Assembly: GCF_041956535.1 (NCBI RefSeq)
Contig: NW_027192217.1
Coordinates: 54,196-118,195 of the forward strand
Length of the DNA: 64,000 bases
Source: Calcarisporiella thermophila CBS 279.70
Lineage: Eukaryota > Calcarisporiellomycota
Direction of reading: 5' to 3'
In this document: positions 11,071 to 22,987 of the stretch, in pieces
How the letters are laid out: each line of letters opens with the position of its first letter
How positions within the stretch are numbered: the stretch's first letter is position 1
Position numbers and translations under genes: made by a program
Notes under the pieces: model-generated
Told to the model about the DNA's origin: nothing
The model's database searches: none
The model's input: only the letters and a program-made list of their open reading frames with translations

Positions 11071-11463
11071 AGAGGCGAGGGATCAGATTGCCAAAGGGGT
11101 CGATTATTTATTGAGGCTTTTCGAGCGCCGTGGATCTGCCAATATATCTTTTGTTATTATATAATCCTAGCTATGTAACTCTTGTCACCCATCTTTATCA
11201 TCCAAAATTCTCTAGCTCTCTTTAATTCAAGCCTAATATCAAGAAACCCTGTTATCTTCTTCCGATTCCCCGAAAAAAAACTCTCGAGTTCGCCCTCCCG
11301 TTTTGTAAGCAAACGGAATGGATTGTTTTCCTATGTATTTATGAGGCTAAGTAAAATTGGTATCCAAAAATATATATGTAGAACAATCTAAAATAAATCG
11401 GTTGTGACAAAAAAAAAAACCAAAAATCAAGGGCTAAGAGAGAAATAATAATAATATATATAT
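11071..11463. other. Convergent intergenic region SCS7/RTS1
   Basis: AT-rich 3' flanks of the two genes with several A and T runs, presumably 3' UTRs and cleavage sites. No gene seen. Confidence 0.5.
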
Positions 11464-14030
11464 TCAATTATGTGCAATTCGATCGATCAACACTTCCTCC
11501 AGTCGCTGCGGCTGCGCAGGCAATTCATCCAGTACCATCGCATCAGAGGGAACACTTGAAATATGCAATTCACTATCTGTACAATCAAGCTGCTACAATT
11601 TTAAATTAAGCAAAAGTCTGTCGAGATTTGAGAAGGAAAAAAAAAACATTCATCCACTTACCAAGTCGCTAAGGACTTGTTCACCATTTTCGCCTTGTTT
11701 CGTTTCGTCCTGATCAGCCGAATCCTCTGCCATTGGTGTCGAACTCGACGGGGACAATGAGGTATACTGCATGGCCTTCTGCTCCAGCTTCTCCCATAAC
11801 TGTTTTCGCTCATTGAACTTGGTCTCCTCCCTAGATACGATAACAGGAGAGATTAGGTCAGCACAGTAGAAATGCCGTGCATCTCTCGTTACATTATCTC
11901 ATTCTCGCGGCATTTCTCCCGACACTCCTCCAACAAAGCTGGGCAAACACTGTCGAACACTTTCAACGCGCTGTGGATCAAATTGAGAACATTCCTACCG
12001 AAACCAGTTGAAAATCGATAAAAAAAGAGGGCATTATCAAAGGCACATTGTAGGGTATCTACCGATTCCAATGGCCTTTTGATTTCTGATATAGTGCAGG
12101 GAACACAATTGGTAAAATCGTAGTAGCGTTTGCGGTGATTAAATTAACAATATAATCATTGCTCCAATACAGAAGTGCTTGCTCCGCCACCTATCACATC
12201 CAGAAACTTAGTATCGAGTAGGTAGAGTGTTCAATGGAAAAGAGTGCTGATTACTTGAAAATGAGGACTGCTGATACACAGGGCAATTCTCCGGAATAAT
12301 GGGGCCTGTATTTGTGCAAACTCGGCGGGGTCCATAGAGTCCAGAATCTCCTCGATTTCGTGTAGGAACATCACTTCCTTGGCACTATTAGTTTTCGGCC
12401 AATAGCGCAGAAGACCATGGAAGACCTAGGAGAAGGGATAACATCAGCAGTACATTTACACTGCATTAAAAAAAAAACCAATTACTGCTTGGGTGAGGGA
12501 TGGGTCCTTGTCCAAAAATTGAACTATGCAATAGGTTAGTTGAGGGTGATAGAGCCCCAAACACCGCACTTTGTGTAGAGGAACAAGAGCACGAATAAGA
12601 AATACTTTATGCTCCTCACGTAAAGGAAGAGCAAATCCATTGATGATACTAGGGGAGGAGGAGAGAGGGGTGAGTATAAGAATAAATCAAGGACGGCCAC
12701 CTAGATAACCCAGTACCTTCCTAAGATTTCTAGCAGCTCTGCAATCCCGTTATGGCGTTCCTTTTCATAAATTAGCTGGAAGAAGATGTTGTTGATTGAG
12801 CGGCGGATAAAAGCACGATGGTTGAGGAATTTGCCGTAGAGGCGATGGAGGGTGGTTTTTAGATAGTCGCGCTCGCGCGGGTCTTCACTATCGAAGAGCT
12901 CCAAGACCTATCCATCCACAGGTGGATTTTTTTAGTACATGGATACAAACAAAAGCAGCCTTTCAGAGGAGACCATATTACCTGGAGAATGAATTTTTGA
13001 TCGATTAACTTTTTTCCAATGGTAACGTTGAAATCGGGCGATTCAATGAAGCGAAGAAAGATCTCGTACACCATCTGCAAATGGGGCCACGAGAGATCAA
13101 GGATTGGCTCATCTTCCTCTAAATCATAGGCGTCATTCGCGTTGTTGTTGGGGGTTGATATGGAGCGGAAGAGGTTGGAAGAGAACTAGCGAGAATGGCA
13201 ATTGGGCGTTATGAACCAGAAAGCATTCTAAAGGAGAGTGAGCAATTGAATGCCTACCATGGTAATAATTCCCGGATACACAGGTTCCGAAATCACTCCT
13301 CGTTGACTAATGTGCTCCAGGACCTCGGAGAGTGCCTGTCGCTTGATTTCTTTGCCCTCGAGGTCGGACGACATATCATTGAAATCAAAGACGGCCGAAC
13401 ATTGACGCAATTTCTTCAACAATAGATCCTGTCTCTCACCCGGGCTCACTTCTACACAATGGAGACTGCTGTAGCATCGGCGTGGGAATATCACAAAAAA
13501 TAACCAGGACCAAACCATTGAAACCAGGGAGCCTTTCCAGCCGAATTTTCCCGCTATCACTATAGGACCTAGACGAATGCTGGCGTCGCGGAGTTCTGGA
13601 AATAATGGGGAGCGAGTCTATTGGGGTGTTTTTGAGCAAAGAGAATGCAGAATTCCGCGGCATTTCGGTGTTCGTTGATCTTGAAGCAATCGGAAGGTCG
13701 GTGATTGACTTTGGTAAAGAGCAATGGGGAGACGTTAGCCAAGTGGAATATAGAAATAACGGTATAGCATAGTTATCAGTACACTGTTGTCATTGACGAT
13801 AATGGAGGGATGTGAGAGCTCTGAGGCATTTGGTAAGCCCGATGATTTTGGCGGCGAACGAGATTGGGAAGTGTGAGATGCTAGCTTCTGTTTCTCTTTG
13901 CGATCTTTGTTCCATAAGAGCTGTTAATGAAGAAACGGGTTAAGGAGAAGCTCATCTCTCTATTTTTTTTGTAGAATAATTGAAAGAAAAAGGAGGAACA
14001 AAAGGATACGACTCCCTTGAGTCCTTTCAT
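11464..14030 (-). CDS. RTS1: PP2A regulatory subunit B56/B' (Rts1)
   Basis: The B56 subunit targets protein phosphatase 2A to mitotic, centromeric and stress substrates. Twelve exons: 14010-14030, 13783-13920, 13516-13708, 13258-13451, 12982-13185, 12717-12907, 12486-12648, 12255-12425, 12063-12190, 11893-11994, 11662-11830 and 11464-11592. All joins keep frame and give 600 aa. The conserved HEAT-like core begins at [18 protein letters not shown] and includes [48 protein letters not shown] and the WSNDYI block. The first exon is 21 nt and encodes MKGLKGV, like the MKGLxxx start of fission-yeast Par1; that start and its GTATCC donor are the least certain part. The N-terminal 120 residues and the tail are Ser/Gln-rich and poorly conserved. 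Confidence 0.9.
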
Positions 14031-15172
14031 CGCACATCAATTGCCGATTCGGACAACAACGAAAAAACGTGGAATATAATAAATAGGAAATGGGGCGAGT
14101 TTGGCTTATCTATAGAGAATAAAAAGAGGACCAATGCAGGCAATAGTAGAGGATACAGGCCAAAATTGGTTCATTAAGCGAACTAATTTTTATTAAACAA
14201 CCATATTATATCAAGGCCGTTTTCACTCGATCCACTTTTCATTGACGTAAAAATAGAATCCAGCTTCCCTAAATAATAGCCTACCCCCCGATTAGGATAA
14301 GCGGGATCAGCTTATTGGGAAATATTAGTATATGTTCTTGGTTGTGGGTCGATGACTTCGGAGTTGGATTTATTTTCCGCCCTCCTCAGTTGACACAGCC
14401 GGTAGAGTTAACTTTGCAAACTCTGAGTCTGATCAACTAGGTAAGGCCCATTCCTGCTACTATCCACCCGGGCGGGGCCCACTGGTGAAAGAATACTCAC
14501 CGTTGCAAAATCTCCGATCTAAAGAATATGCACTATGGGGAAGTTAAACGAGGGAGCAGTGCTAGAATTTCACAAACGACTCAGCCTCTGACTTCACCGC
14601 GATTATTAGACAGCCGATCCAACGAGCCACAAGCAAAGGCGAGAGGAGCTTCTACTCTCCTCCTAGCTCTCGGGCATTTGTGCTTGTGGGCGTTTGCTTG
14701 GGGAAAATTGAAGCTTTCGCTCCTGCTACTCGGCCAGCGAATGAGAAAGAGACGATGTAGGTTCGTAATATCTTACAGGCCTATATGGACCTGCGCGGCA
14801 AGCATAATAAAGCAGCAGCTTCTAGAGTACAGAAAAGGGCCTGGCTCGTAGCGCGGCGGCCGATGGGAGCCTCTGCCGCGCCTGGGCATTATAGACTCAG
14901 TCGATGCCAGTTCACGATGTTCAACGATTACTTTTCCTGCATCATCGTTATTTTTTCGGGCCCTCTTCCAATTACATACATCTTCAATTTATATTCTATG
15001 ACACATTCAAAATTTAGATAAAACACCACGCTGAGATTGGCCACATCGTTGCGGAGCACCAATTTCCCTTGAAGATATACTCGGGGGGTCCTGGCAAGGA
15101 TTTCCTGCTTTCTCCACTTTATCTCGAATTCCCCTCGGTTGAAACCCAAATAACCTAGCAACATCGCTTCCC
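14031..15172. promoter_or_regulatory. Divergent RTS1/CPA2 promoter region with Gcn4-type half sites
   Basis: A 1.1-kb spacer with no supported gene; the plus-strand open frames at 14528-14851 and 14785-15021 look random. It holds TGAGTC at 14424-14429 and GACTCA at 14578-14583 and 14894-14899. These are 6/7 matches to the TGASTCA site of Gcn4/CPC1-type bZIP factors, which control arginine genes in fungi. No full 7-mer was seen, so this is suggestive only. Confidence 0.3.
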
Positions 15173-18100
15173 ATGTTAAAGACACCGCAGCTATTACCCT
15201 TAGCGACGTCCTGTACTCGGTCCATCCTCTCGCGTTCCCTCTGCACCTCCCTCCGTCGCCCCTCATTATTATTAGCAAAGGCGCCTTCCCCGCAATTTTC
15301 TAATGTTAGAAGCATCGCCCCCGCCCTCCACCGTCTCCCACTCGCCTCTCTCCGCTGGCAACATTCAGAGGCGAAGCCAACTACATTAGTTTCGGAGGAA
15401 ATCCTAGAAAGCGTACCTCTCGTAGATGTCAAAAAGGTGCTCGTGGTAGGGAGCGGAGGCCTGAGTATCGGACAGGCTGGCGAATTCGACTACTCGGGTA
15501 AAGACTGATTCGCTCTTTCAAACCCATCTCTTTGCCTAATTCTCTTTGAATGTAAAAAAAAAAAGGTTCGCAAGCTATCAAGGCTCTTCGTGAATCAAAC
15601 ATTGAAACAGTCCTTATCAACCCGAATATTGCCACCATCCAGACTTCGCATTCGCTCGCAGACAACATCTATTTCTTACCAGTGACCCCGGAATACTTGG
15701 TGCATATTCTTGAGCGAGAGCGACCCGATGGCATTCTGCTGACATTCGGTGGCCAAACTGCTCTCAATTGTGGTGTGCAACTGCACCGGATGGGTGTGTT
15801 TGACCGGTTGGGAGTGAAGGTGCTTGGTACACCTATCCGGACATTAGAGTTGAGCGAGGATCGGGATTTATTTGCAAAGGCATTGAAAGGTTAGGGATTG
15901 ACGTTGTGCCTTAGCAATGTGCATCATTTATATAACCGTTTATGTATAGAAATCGATATCCCCGTCGCCGAGTCCACCGCTGTAGAGAGTGTCGATGCCG
16001 CCCTTCAGGCGGCGGAACAAATCGGGTATCCTGTCATCGTGCGTTCTGCCTTCTCGCTTGGTGGGCTTGGCTCCGGATTTGCCTCTGACAAAGAGGAGCT
16101 TCACGCCCTTGCCACAAAATCACTCTCGTTGACTCCACAGATTCTCGTCGAGAAATCAATGAAGGGATGGAAGGAGGTTGAGTACGAAGTGGTGCGTGAC
16201 GCAGCTAACAACTGCATTACGGTTTGCAACATGGAGAATTTCGATCCCCTCGGAGTACACACGGGTGACTCGATCGTGGTCGCCCCAAGCCAGACGCTCT
16301 CTGACGAAGAATATCATATGCTCCGCACTGCAGCCATCAAAATCGTGAGACACATGGGCGTTGTGGGCGAGTGTAACGTGCAGTATGCGCTAAATCCAGA
16401 GAGCCTCGAGTTCAAGGTGATAGAGATGAACGCTCGTCTGAGCCGAAGCAGGTAAGCTAGATGGGGCAATGGCATGGTTATCCGGCAATAGCGACCGATT
16501 AACAATGACTTCACTTGTAGTGCACTTGCATCCAAAGCCACTGGGTACCCGCTTGCCTTTATTGCGGCCAAGATCGCTCTTGGCTATACCCTCCCGCAAC
16601 TCCGCAACTCGGTGACGAGGACGACCACCGCTTGCTTTGAACCCTCACTTGACTACATAGTCACAAAGATCCCTCGATGGGATTTATCCAAGTTCCAGCA
16701 CGTGAATCGTGAGATTGGTAGCTCGATGAAGTCGGTGGGAGAGGTGATGGCCATTGGGCGAACCTTTGAAGAGAGTTTACAAAAGGTGAGCACACCATTA
16801 GCTCCAAGAGCGAAATTTTTTGTCCCCACTAAAAACCATTTCCTTGATTGCACCGCATAGGCCATTCGGCAAGTAGACCCCCGCTTCCAAGGGTTTGAAC
16901 CGCCAACAGAGCCGTTCGAGCATCTCGATAAAGCGCTTAGCGTACCCACCGACCGACGTCTCTTTGCCATCGGTCAGGCAATGATCGATGAGGGCTATTC
17001 CGTCGATAAGGTCCACTCCCTCACCAAGATTGACAAATGGTTCCTGAACAAGCTCGCTAATATCGTGGAGGTGCGCAAGGCACTTCCCCAAGAGGGGCTT
17101 CAGCCCAAGCTGCTCGAACGAGCCAAGAAGACGGGATACTCGGATGCGCAAATTGCAAAGCTGACGAAGAGCACCGAGGACGCAGTGCGCCAAGAACGGA
17201 AGGCACTAGGTATCATCCCCAGGGTGAAGCGCATCGACACTCTGGCGGCCGAATTCCCCGCGAAGACAAACTACCTGTACACGACTTACAATGCCACCAC
17301 CGATGACATCACCTTCAATGAGCATGGCACCATGGTGCTTGGATCGGGGGTGTATCGCATCGGCTCTTCTGTCGAATTCGACTGGTGTGGGGTCTCGTGC
17401 ATCCGTGCCCTCCGAGAACTTGGCCGCCGCACCATCATGGTGAACTACAACCCGGAGACGGTGTCGACCGATTTCGACGAGTGCGATCGTCTCTATTTCG
17501 AGGAGTTGAGCTACGAGCGTGTCATGGACATCTACGAGCGCGAGGGTGCGGAAGGAGTGGTGGTGAGCGTGGGCGGCCAGTTGCCACAGAACATTGCGCT
17601 CAGGCTGCACAATTCCAAGTGCAACGTGCTCGGCACCAGCCCGGTGATGATCGACGCGGCGGAAGATCGGTACAAGTTCAGCAGCGTGCTGGACAAGATC
17701 GGGGTTGATCAGCCGGAATGGAGCGAGCTGTCGTCGGTCGAGCAGGCATACGAGTTTGCGGAGCGGGTCGGCTATCCCGTGCTTGTGCGCCCGTCCTACG
17801 TACTCTCCGGAGCGGCCATGAACGTGGCGTACACCCGGGAGGCGCTCGCCCATCACTTGTCGCAGGCGGCCGCCGTGTCGCCCCTTCATCCCGTGGTGAT
17901 GACCAAGTTCATCTCGGGGGCGCAGGAGATCGACGTGGACGCCGTGGCCAACAAGGGGCAGGTGCTGGTCCACGCGGTGTCGGAGCACGTGGAGAATGCC
18001 GGAGTACACTCCGGGGACGCCACGCTCGTCCTCCCGTCACAGGACCTCTCGAGCAAGACCCTGGAGGACATCCGCACCATCACCCATAAGGTGGCCCAGG

Positions 18101-18909
18101 CCTTCGACATCACCGGCCCATTCAACATGCAGATCATCAAGCGTGGGGACGAGCTGAAGGTGATCGAGTGCAACCTGAGGGCCTCCCGCTCCTTCCCATT
18201 CGTGAGCAAGGTGCTCGGGGTCAATTTCATCGACGTGGCGACGCGGGCCATCTGCAACTCGAACGTGCCGCCGCCAGTGGACCTGATGGCCGTGGAGCGC
18301 GACTACCAGGCGGTGAAGGTGTCCCAGTTTAGCTGGACCCGTCTCGCGGGTGCGGATCCGCTGTTGGGCGTCGAGATGGCGTCAACGGGCGAGGTCGCCT
18401 GCTTTGGAAGGGACAAACACGAGGCCTTCTGGGCCGCGGTGCAGTCGGTCCAGAACTTCCGCATCCCCTCCATTGGGTCTGGGGTGCTGCTGAGCAGCGC
18501 CGACGAAACCGCAGTGGGCGACGACTTGCTCTATGTGGCTAAGCTCTTCCAAGAGCTCGGCCATCCCCTCTACACCCCCACGCCTCAACTCAAGCAGGCC
18601 CTAGCGCAGCATGGCATCGAGACGGCCTCCCTGCCTTTTGTCACGGAGGACAAGCGCGCCTTACGGAACGTGTTCCGTGAAAATCGCATTGACTTTGTCG
18701 TCGGGCTCGCCAAGTCCCGCCCCAACTCGGCCTCCGACGTGCACTATCTCGTCCGCCGATCGGCCGTCGACTTTGGAATTCCGTTGATCAACGATAGCCG
18801 GGTGGCGCGTCTCTTCGTGGAGTCATTGAAAAAGAAGCGTGCCGAGAACAACGCCGGCGAGATCCCCAGCGAGGTCAAGAGCTGGTCCGAGTTCGTCGCA
18901 AATATGTAA
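15173..18909 (+). CDS. CPA2: Carbamoyl-phosphate synthase, arginine-specific, large chain (mitochondrial)
   Basis: Five exons at 15173-15497, 15566-15889, 15950-16451, 16521-16785 and 16861-18909 give 1154 aa. The first roughly 65 residues are rich in Arg, Ser and Leu with almost no acidic residues ([20 protein letters not shown]...), a typical mitochondrial presequence. The enzyme core follows from [20 protein letters not shown]. Both ATP-grasp halves are visible: [13 protein letters not shown] with [17 protein letters not shown] in the first, [16 protein letters not shown] with [10 protein letters not shown] in the second. An MGS-like C-terminal domain follows. It makes carbamoyl phosphate for ornithine transcarbamylase, with glutamine-derived ammonia from the small chain CPA1, which is not in this window. 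There is no fused ATCase, so this is not the pyrimidine enzyme. The last 2-kb exon is GC-rich and intronless. Confidence 0.95.
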
Positions 18910-20003
18910 ATAAGCTGCGTTCCTTCTCTCCTCCTTCCCACCATCTCCCCCCAAAACCCCAAAATTAATTAGTTTTAGCATCAGTATGATTTAGATTGCT
19001 TTTCTGGAGTTTTTTTTTCATTTGTTTCCCCTAATACTCTCTTCAATGACACTTGTTTTTTACAATTAAGTTTGGGCTGTGTTTATTTTCTTTGGAACAA
19101 CTATGATAGAAGTTTATATGAGTTCACCTGATTTTCCAAATGCTTCTGCAAATGAAATATCCAGATCTACATCATCCTTATCCTCAGATTATCTCCGCCC
19201 TGGCCCCCCCCCCCCATTGAGCAAAACCTCTTTCTTGAATTCAAAAAGCGGAAGAGAATACATTGGATAACGGCTATGCAGGGGCTGCTATGACAGTCAC
19301 TTTGCAAAACAGCATCGGCTTCCGCTTTGATTCTCGACCCTGAACTGGCTCCTCCATTACGGACCCATGCTGTCAAAACCATATTGCCACGACCTTCATT
19401 TATTACAGGATTAATAGACATCTCTTAGATTTCTTCTCGAATCATCCTCCTTTTTCTCAATTATCCTTGCGCCCTCGACGCCGGCTACAATCAGGAGTTC
19501 GAATCTAAAACAGCGGTTGGCATGTACTTCAATTCCCAAGGCTCCTCTCCTAGGTTCACACCACCCATGCTGTTAAAGCCTATAGCAGCATGAATCTATA
19601 CACTCTACCAGCCCGTCTGATTAACGGAATAATATAACTACGAGGATATACAGTGACTCTCGTCAGACCAAGGTTAGGTCTCTTTTTATCGAAGCAGAAT
19701 ATTTCTTTGCTCGAAATTATTGTCCGTATTTAGATATATTTCTTTTTTTTTTTGATCAATCAATGGAAACTTTTTATTTAATTTCCATATATTACATGAA
19801 GTTAATGTCAATGGACTTAACATGACGAGATATAGGTCCTTGATCGATAGACATTCAATCGATATGCGTGTATCGTAGTTGTCGTGAATAGCCTGTACGT
19901 GAAACCGATGTAAGCTTTGTACTTTTCGTAGGAGCGATCTTTTCAATAATGAAGACTCAATTTCTGAACAAGTGGACAGCAGTCACAAACTAAGAGTAAG
20001 TGC
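18910..20003. other. Intergenic region with two diverged copies of a short repeat
   Basis: No gene was supported. Two related stretches, about 19310-19387 and 19511-19590, share the octamer GGCTCCTC and then ACCCATGCTGT(C/T)AAA(A/G)CC with a spacer of different length, so they look like old duplicates. A run of 13 C occurs near 19204-19216. The minus-strand open frame across the first copy (19167-19421) is not recognisable. Confidence 0.3.
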
Positions 20004-20081
20004 TGGTGGGGGAAGTGGGATTCGAACCCACGCCGTTCTCGTCGGCATACCAGGGATAGTCCACTACACTAACCCTCCCCC
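20004..20081 (-). other. tRNA-like element (class II-like, degenerate)
   Basis: On the minus strand the ends GGGGGAG and TTCCCCC pair, a perfect T-arm GTGGG TTCGAAT CCCAC is present, and a D-arm-like segment contains a perfect A-box (TAGTGTAGTGG). A short hairpin GCCG/CGGC sits where the long variable arm of Ser/Leu tRNAs would be. Yet there is no room for a proper 17-nt anticodon arm, so no anticodon can be read. The discriminator A is followed by CCA in the DNA. It may be a tRNA pseudogene or a tRNA-derived short interspersed element. Related to the element at 34842-34925. Confidence 0.5.
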
Positions 20082-20166
20082 CCCATTTAGATATATTTCA
20101 GTAGGTATCTGATATTTTTTTTCGTCACCAGACGAAAGGTCACACAGACGTTTCAACAGATAACAA

Positions 20167-20237
20167 GCATGGTTGGTTTAGTGGTATAATTGCCGCCTGC
20201 CACGCGGCAGACCCGGGTTCGATTCCCGGACCATGCA
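20167..20237 (+). tRNA. tRNA-Gly (anticodon GCC), copy 3 of 5
   Basis: Identical to the copy at 81-151 over all 71 nt. The downstream flank is less T-rich, with the first strong T run about 30 nt after the gene. Confidence 0.95.
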
Positions 20238-20460
20238 TCATCACCTCTATCTTTTCTTGGGAATATTTTTTTTTTCACATTACCCACCGCTGACGAGAGA
20301 ACTGGATCGATTAAACAACTTTACTTACAGAGAGAAGAGGCTCCGATTCATAATGCACAAAGACAATTACATATCCAATAAATACTCCAAAGTCAACAAA
20401 TATACAACGAAGGTTGGAATGAAACAAAGGAGGAAGGGGGGGAGAGTTGCGGGGACAGCT

Positions 20461-21870
20461 TCAGCTTGACCAAACCTGACAGCACCATTGGAAGGCTTTG
20501 CAGGCTAAGAGCAAGGGTCCGAACACAAACACGCCCATTCTCAACAGCTCACTCTTGGATTTAATGTGTAACGGCATCACCGTCGGCGAAAGCCCATTCT
20601 CCCACGCGGACGAGGGGAACCCGCCCTTGTCATAGAAATGCTTTAGCATCTCTTCCTTCTCGCCCCAGACTTCTAGCAACTTCTGGGTGAACACGGCCGT
20701 CTCCACCTCGCCCTTTTCACCGGAGGGCGAGACACCCTCGGCCTTGGGATAAAACTCGGTGAGAGGTATATGTCGGATATGGACGTGGATGCGGCGAAGC
20801 GGGCGGTTGGAGGTGCCAACCAGGGTGTCCACCAGCGGGAACACGCACTCGGGAATCTCATCTCCCTTCAGCCCCTCGTACGCGACGGTGAAATCGAGAA
20901 TATCGTACTTGAGGTGGTCGGCACAGAATTTGAGGCCCGTGGTCCGAGGTATGAGGCAATGGTTCCAGGCCAAGGCCAAGTCCATCTTCTTCGAAAAGAG
21001 GTGCGAAGCCTGGCGGGTGCCCTGCGAGAGAACTGTGCCCTCCGGGAATATCATGAGCCAAAACTTACTGTTCTTGAGGCGCGTAAGGTGCTGCTCTAGT
21101 GAGACACGGTCGGCAGTCCAGTTACGTCGAATGAAGATGAAGTCGAAGAATTGCATACCCTTTGAAAAAAGAAAGCGCCGGGTTAGCGGCAAGAGGCAAA
21201 GGTGAGGGGGAACGCAGTTTGCTTACCCATCCAAAGATTGGCACTGTTCTCAGCGAGTCTTTGAGGATAATTTTAAGAGTCGCATGGGCATCCGCGAAAT
21301 AGGCGAAGAACCTACTCTCCATGTCCAAAGTTGAAATGTCGAGATCAGCGCGGATGGTTTTCAGAAGGCACTCACCATAGGTACATCCAGTCTAGGTAAA
21401 TCTAAAAGACAGAAAATTCGTGCGGGTTGAGAAGGGCGGTGGAGACAGCATACAATTCAGTAGAGGGTGGTTACCTGGTGATTCGAAATGACGATAGCCT
21501 TCTCGGGCAGCCTTAGTTGTTTGCTATCGCCTCTATCCTTCACCACCATGTTCTTTACGCTCTCATCCCCGGTCACGATCATGGTCACCGGAGAGAAATA
21601 GTCGACTAGCAGCAGCATCAGGATCGTGAAAACCGCCTGACTTTCGTGGATATAGGTGCGGTAGGCGGGGTAGCTAATCGGACGAAGCACGCAGTACCCG
21701 ATGGACTGCGAAATGTTGACTGTAATAGTTAAAACTTGATTAGAAAGCAATTGAGCCAATTAGCCAAGGTAAAAAAAAAAAAGGCGCCCACTGAGGAAGG
21801 AGACCCCCGCAAAAAGGAGAAGAAACGTGAAGGCGCGGGCAGCGCGATGTAAGGAATTGGATGGAAGCAT
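20461..21870 (-). CDS. 1-acyl-glycerol-phosphate-type acyltransferase (PlsC/LPLAT family)
   Basis: Five exons at 21792-21870, 21475-21719, 21376-21401, 21227-21311 and 20461-21159 give 377 aa. An N-terminal membrane segment (FTFLLLFAGVSFL) is followed by the acyltransferase block I ISNHQIYLDW, that is NH-x4-D, split across an intron. Block III FPEGT (in FWLMIFPEGTVLSQG) comes later. A C-terminal hydrophobic segment closes the protein. The layout matches LCLAT1/AGPAT5 and yeast Cst26-type enzymes, which acylate lysophospholipids at ER membranes. The exact substrate (lysophosphatidic acid, lysophosphatidylinositol or lysocardiolipin) cannot be read from the sequence. The third exon is only 26 nt. 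Confidence 0.88.
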
Positions 21871-22183
21871 GTCGGGGCGTTAGTTCATATGTGTAGAGAG
21901 CAGCCTGGATGGAAAGGGCGAGTCTTGAGACTGAAGGGGGGGAGGAGAAGAGGGCGGAGAGAGGGAGAAAGAGCACAAAAAAGTGACCAGCAGTCATGCA
22001 TAATTGCAGCCTTAAATTGACCATTAGTTTTATTTTTCCAGGTTATCAGGTGAAAAGTGGCTTGGCGATGGACCCACCACGGCTGCATTTCATATTATGT
22101 ACAATCTATTAGAATCCAGAACAAATATTTACAGAGATACAGAGGAGGGGGAGGGAGGGGAAATGAAAAAGTATCCAAAGAGT

Positions 22184-22987
22184 TCAGTTATAAGAAGCAA
22201 AAGGCCAGCCCATGTCTGGGGTGTAGACTACGGTTTCGGGCGGCAAGAGCGAGGGGAGTACTGCTGGGGCGGGTAAATACCGTAATGAGGAGGACACCTT
22301 CTTATATAGGGGGGAGTCCAAGTAGCCCTGCTGCGGCCGTTTGACACCACATCGCACCTCCAATGGGTTTGGAAGGGCTATTGCCAAGGGGTAGCATTGG
22401 TAGGGGGACGCGACCGGGGTCGGGACGTGCATGGGCGAAGAAAGAGGCGACAGCATTGGGAGTTTGGGCGTCCGCTTGACGACCTTGGGGGTGCGGGCGA
22501 GCATTTCGAGACGAGCGGCCCACTCTCTGTAGGCCTGGGCGGACAAGTGCAGCCTGTGATCGAGGGCGGTCAAGAATTCCACCTCCATGACGAGGATTTC
22601 GCGGAGGGGCAGGCCCGAGAGATTGGACCATGTGCGGGCGGTGAAGGTGCTGTCGTTGAGATATTTGTTTGCGAGGGAGAGGGCGATGGTGAGGAGCCGG
22701 TACTCACAGCCGGGCGAGCCGTAGGCGATGCGGGTGCGGCGGTAGCGCTGCACGTACTCGAGGGCCAGGAAGAGATGCTCGCGATCGATGCGGGCGGCCT
22801 CGAACAGGTTGTGGCAGAAGTGGACGAGGGCGGGGAGCGCTTCGCGGCCCTGCTGAGGGGTGGGCTGGCCGTACCACAGCAAGCACAGGGTCTTTGCGGC
22901 GAATTCCGCGAGAGCATGCGTTGAGGTTGAGTGGTGAGGCGATTGTGGAGGCGAGGGCATGGAGATAGGATGGGCGTAGTAGCTCAT
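22184..22987 (-). CDS. Pcl/Pho80-type cyclin
   Basis: An intronless 267-aa protein. A cyclin box covers about residues 45-160: LVHFCHNLFEAARIDREHLFLALEYVQRYRR, then EYRLLTIALSLANKYLND, TWSNLSGLPLREILVMEVEFLTALDHRL and AYREWAARL. The order and spacing fit Pcl/Clg1-like cyclins that partner Pho85/Cdk5-type kinases in morphogenesis, the G1 phase or nutrient signalling. The C-terminal 100 residues are Pro/Ser-rich with several S/T-P sites, as expected of a kinase-regulated tail. Codons are much more GC-rich than the neighbouring spacers. The subfamily beyond Pcl/Pho80 is uncertain. Confidence 0.82.
   Translation of the reverse strand: MSYYAHPISMPSPPQSPHHSTSTHALAEFAAKTLCLLWYGQPTPQQGREALPALVHFCHNLFEAARIDREHLFLALEYVQRYRRTRIAYGSPGCEYRLLTIALSLANKYLNDSTFTARTWSNLSGLPLREILVMEVEFLTALDHRLHLSAQAYREWAARLEMLARTPKVVKRTPKLPMLSPLSSPMHVPTPVASPYQCYPLAIALPNPLEVRCGVKRPQQGYLDSPLYKKVSSSLRYLPAPAVLPSLLPPETVVYTPDMGWPFASYN

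Noticed and set aside
14528-15021. Possible small plus-strand genes upstream of CPA2
   Set aside because: No recognisable motifs, weak codon character, and overlapping frames; more likely promoter or leader DNA.
17206-18009. His/Arg-rich 267-codon frame antisense to CPA2
   Set aside because: Shadow of the GC-rich last CPA2 exon.
20004-20081. Functional tRNA-Ser or tRNA-Leu
   Set aside because: Acceptor, T-arm and a short variable hairpin form, but no 5+7+5 anticodon arm fits, even allowing for an intron.
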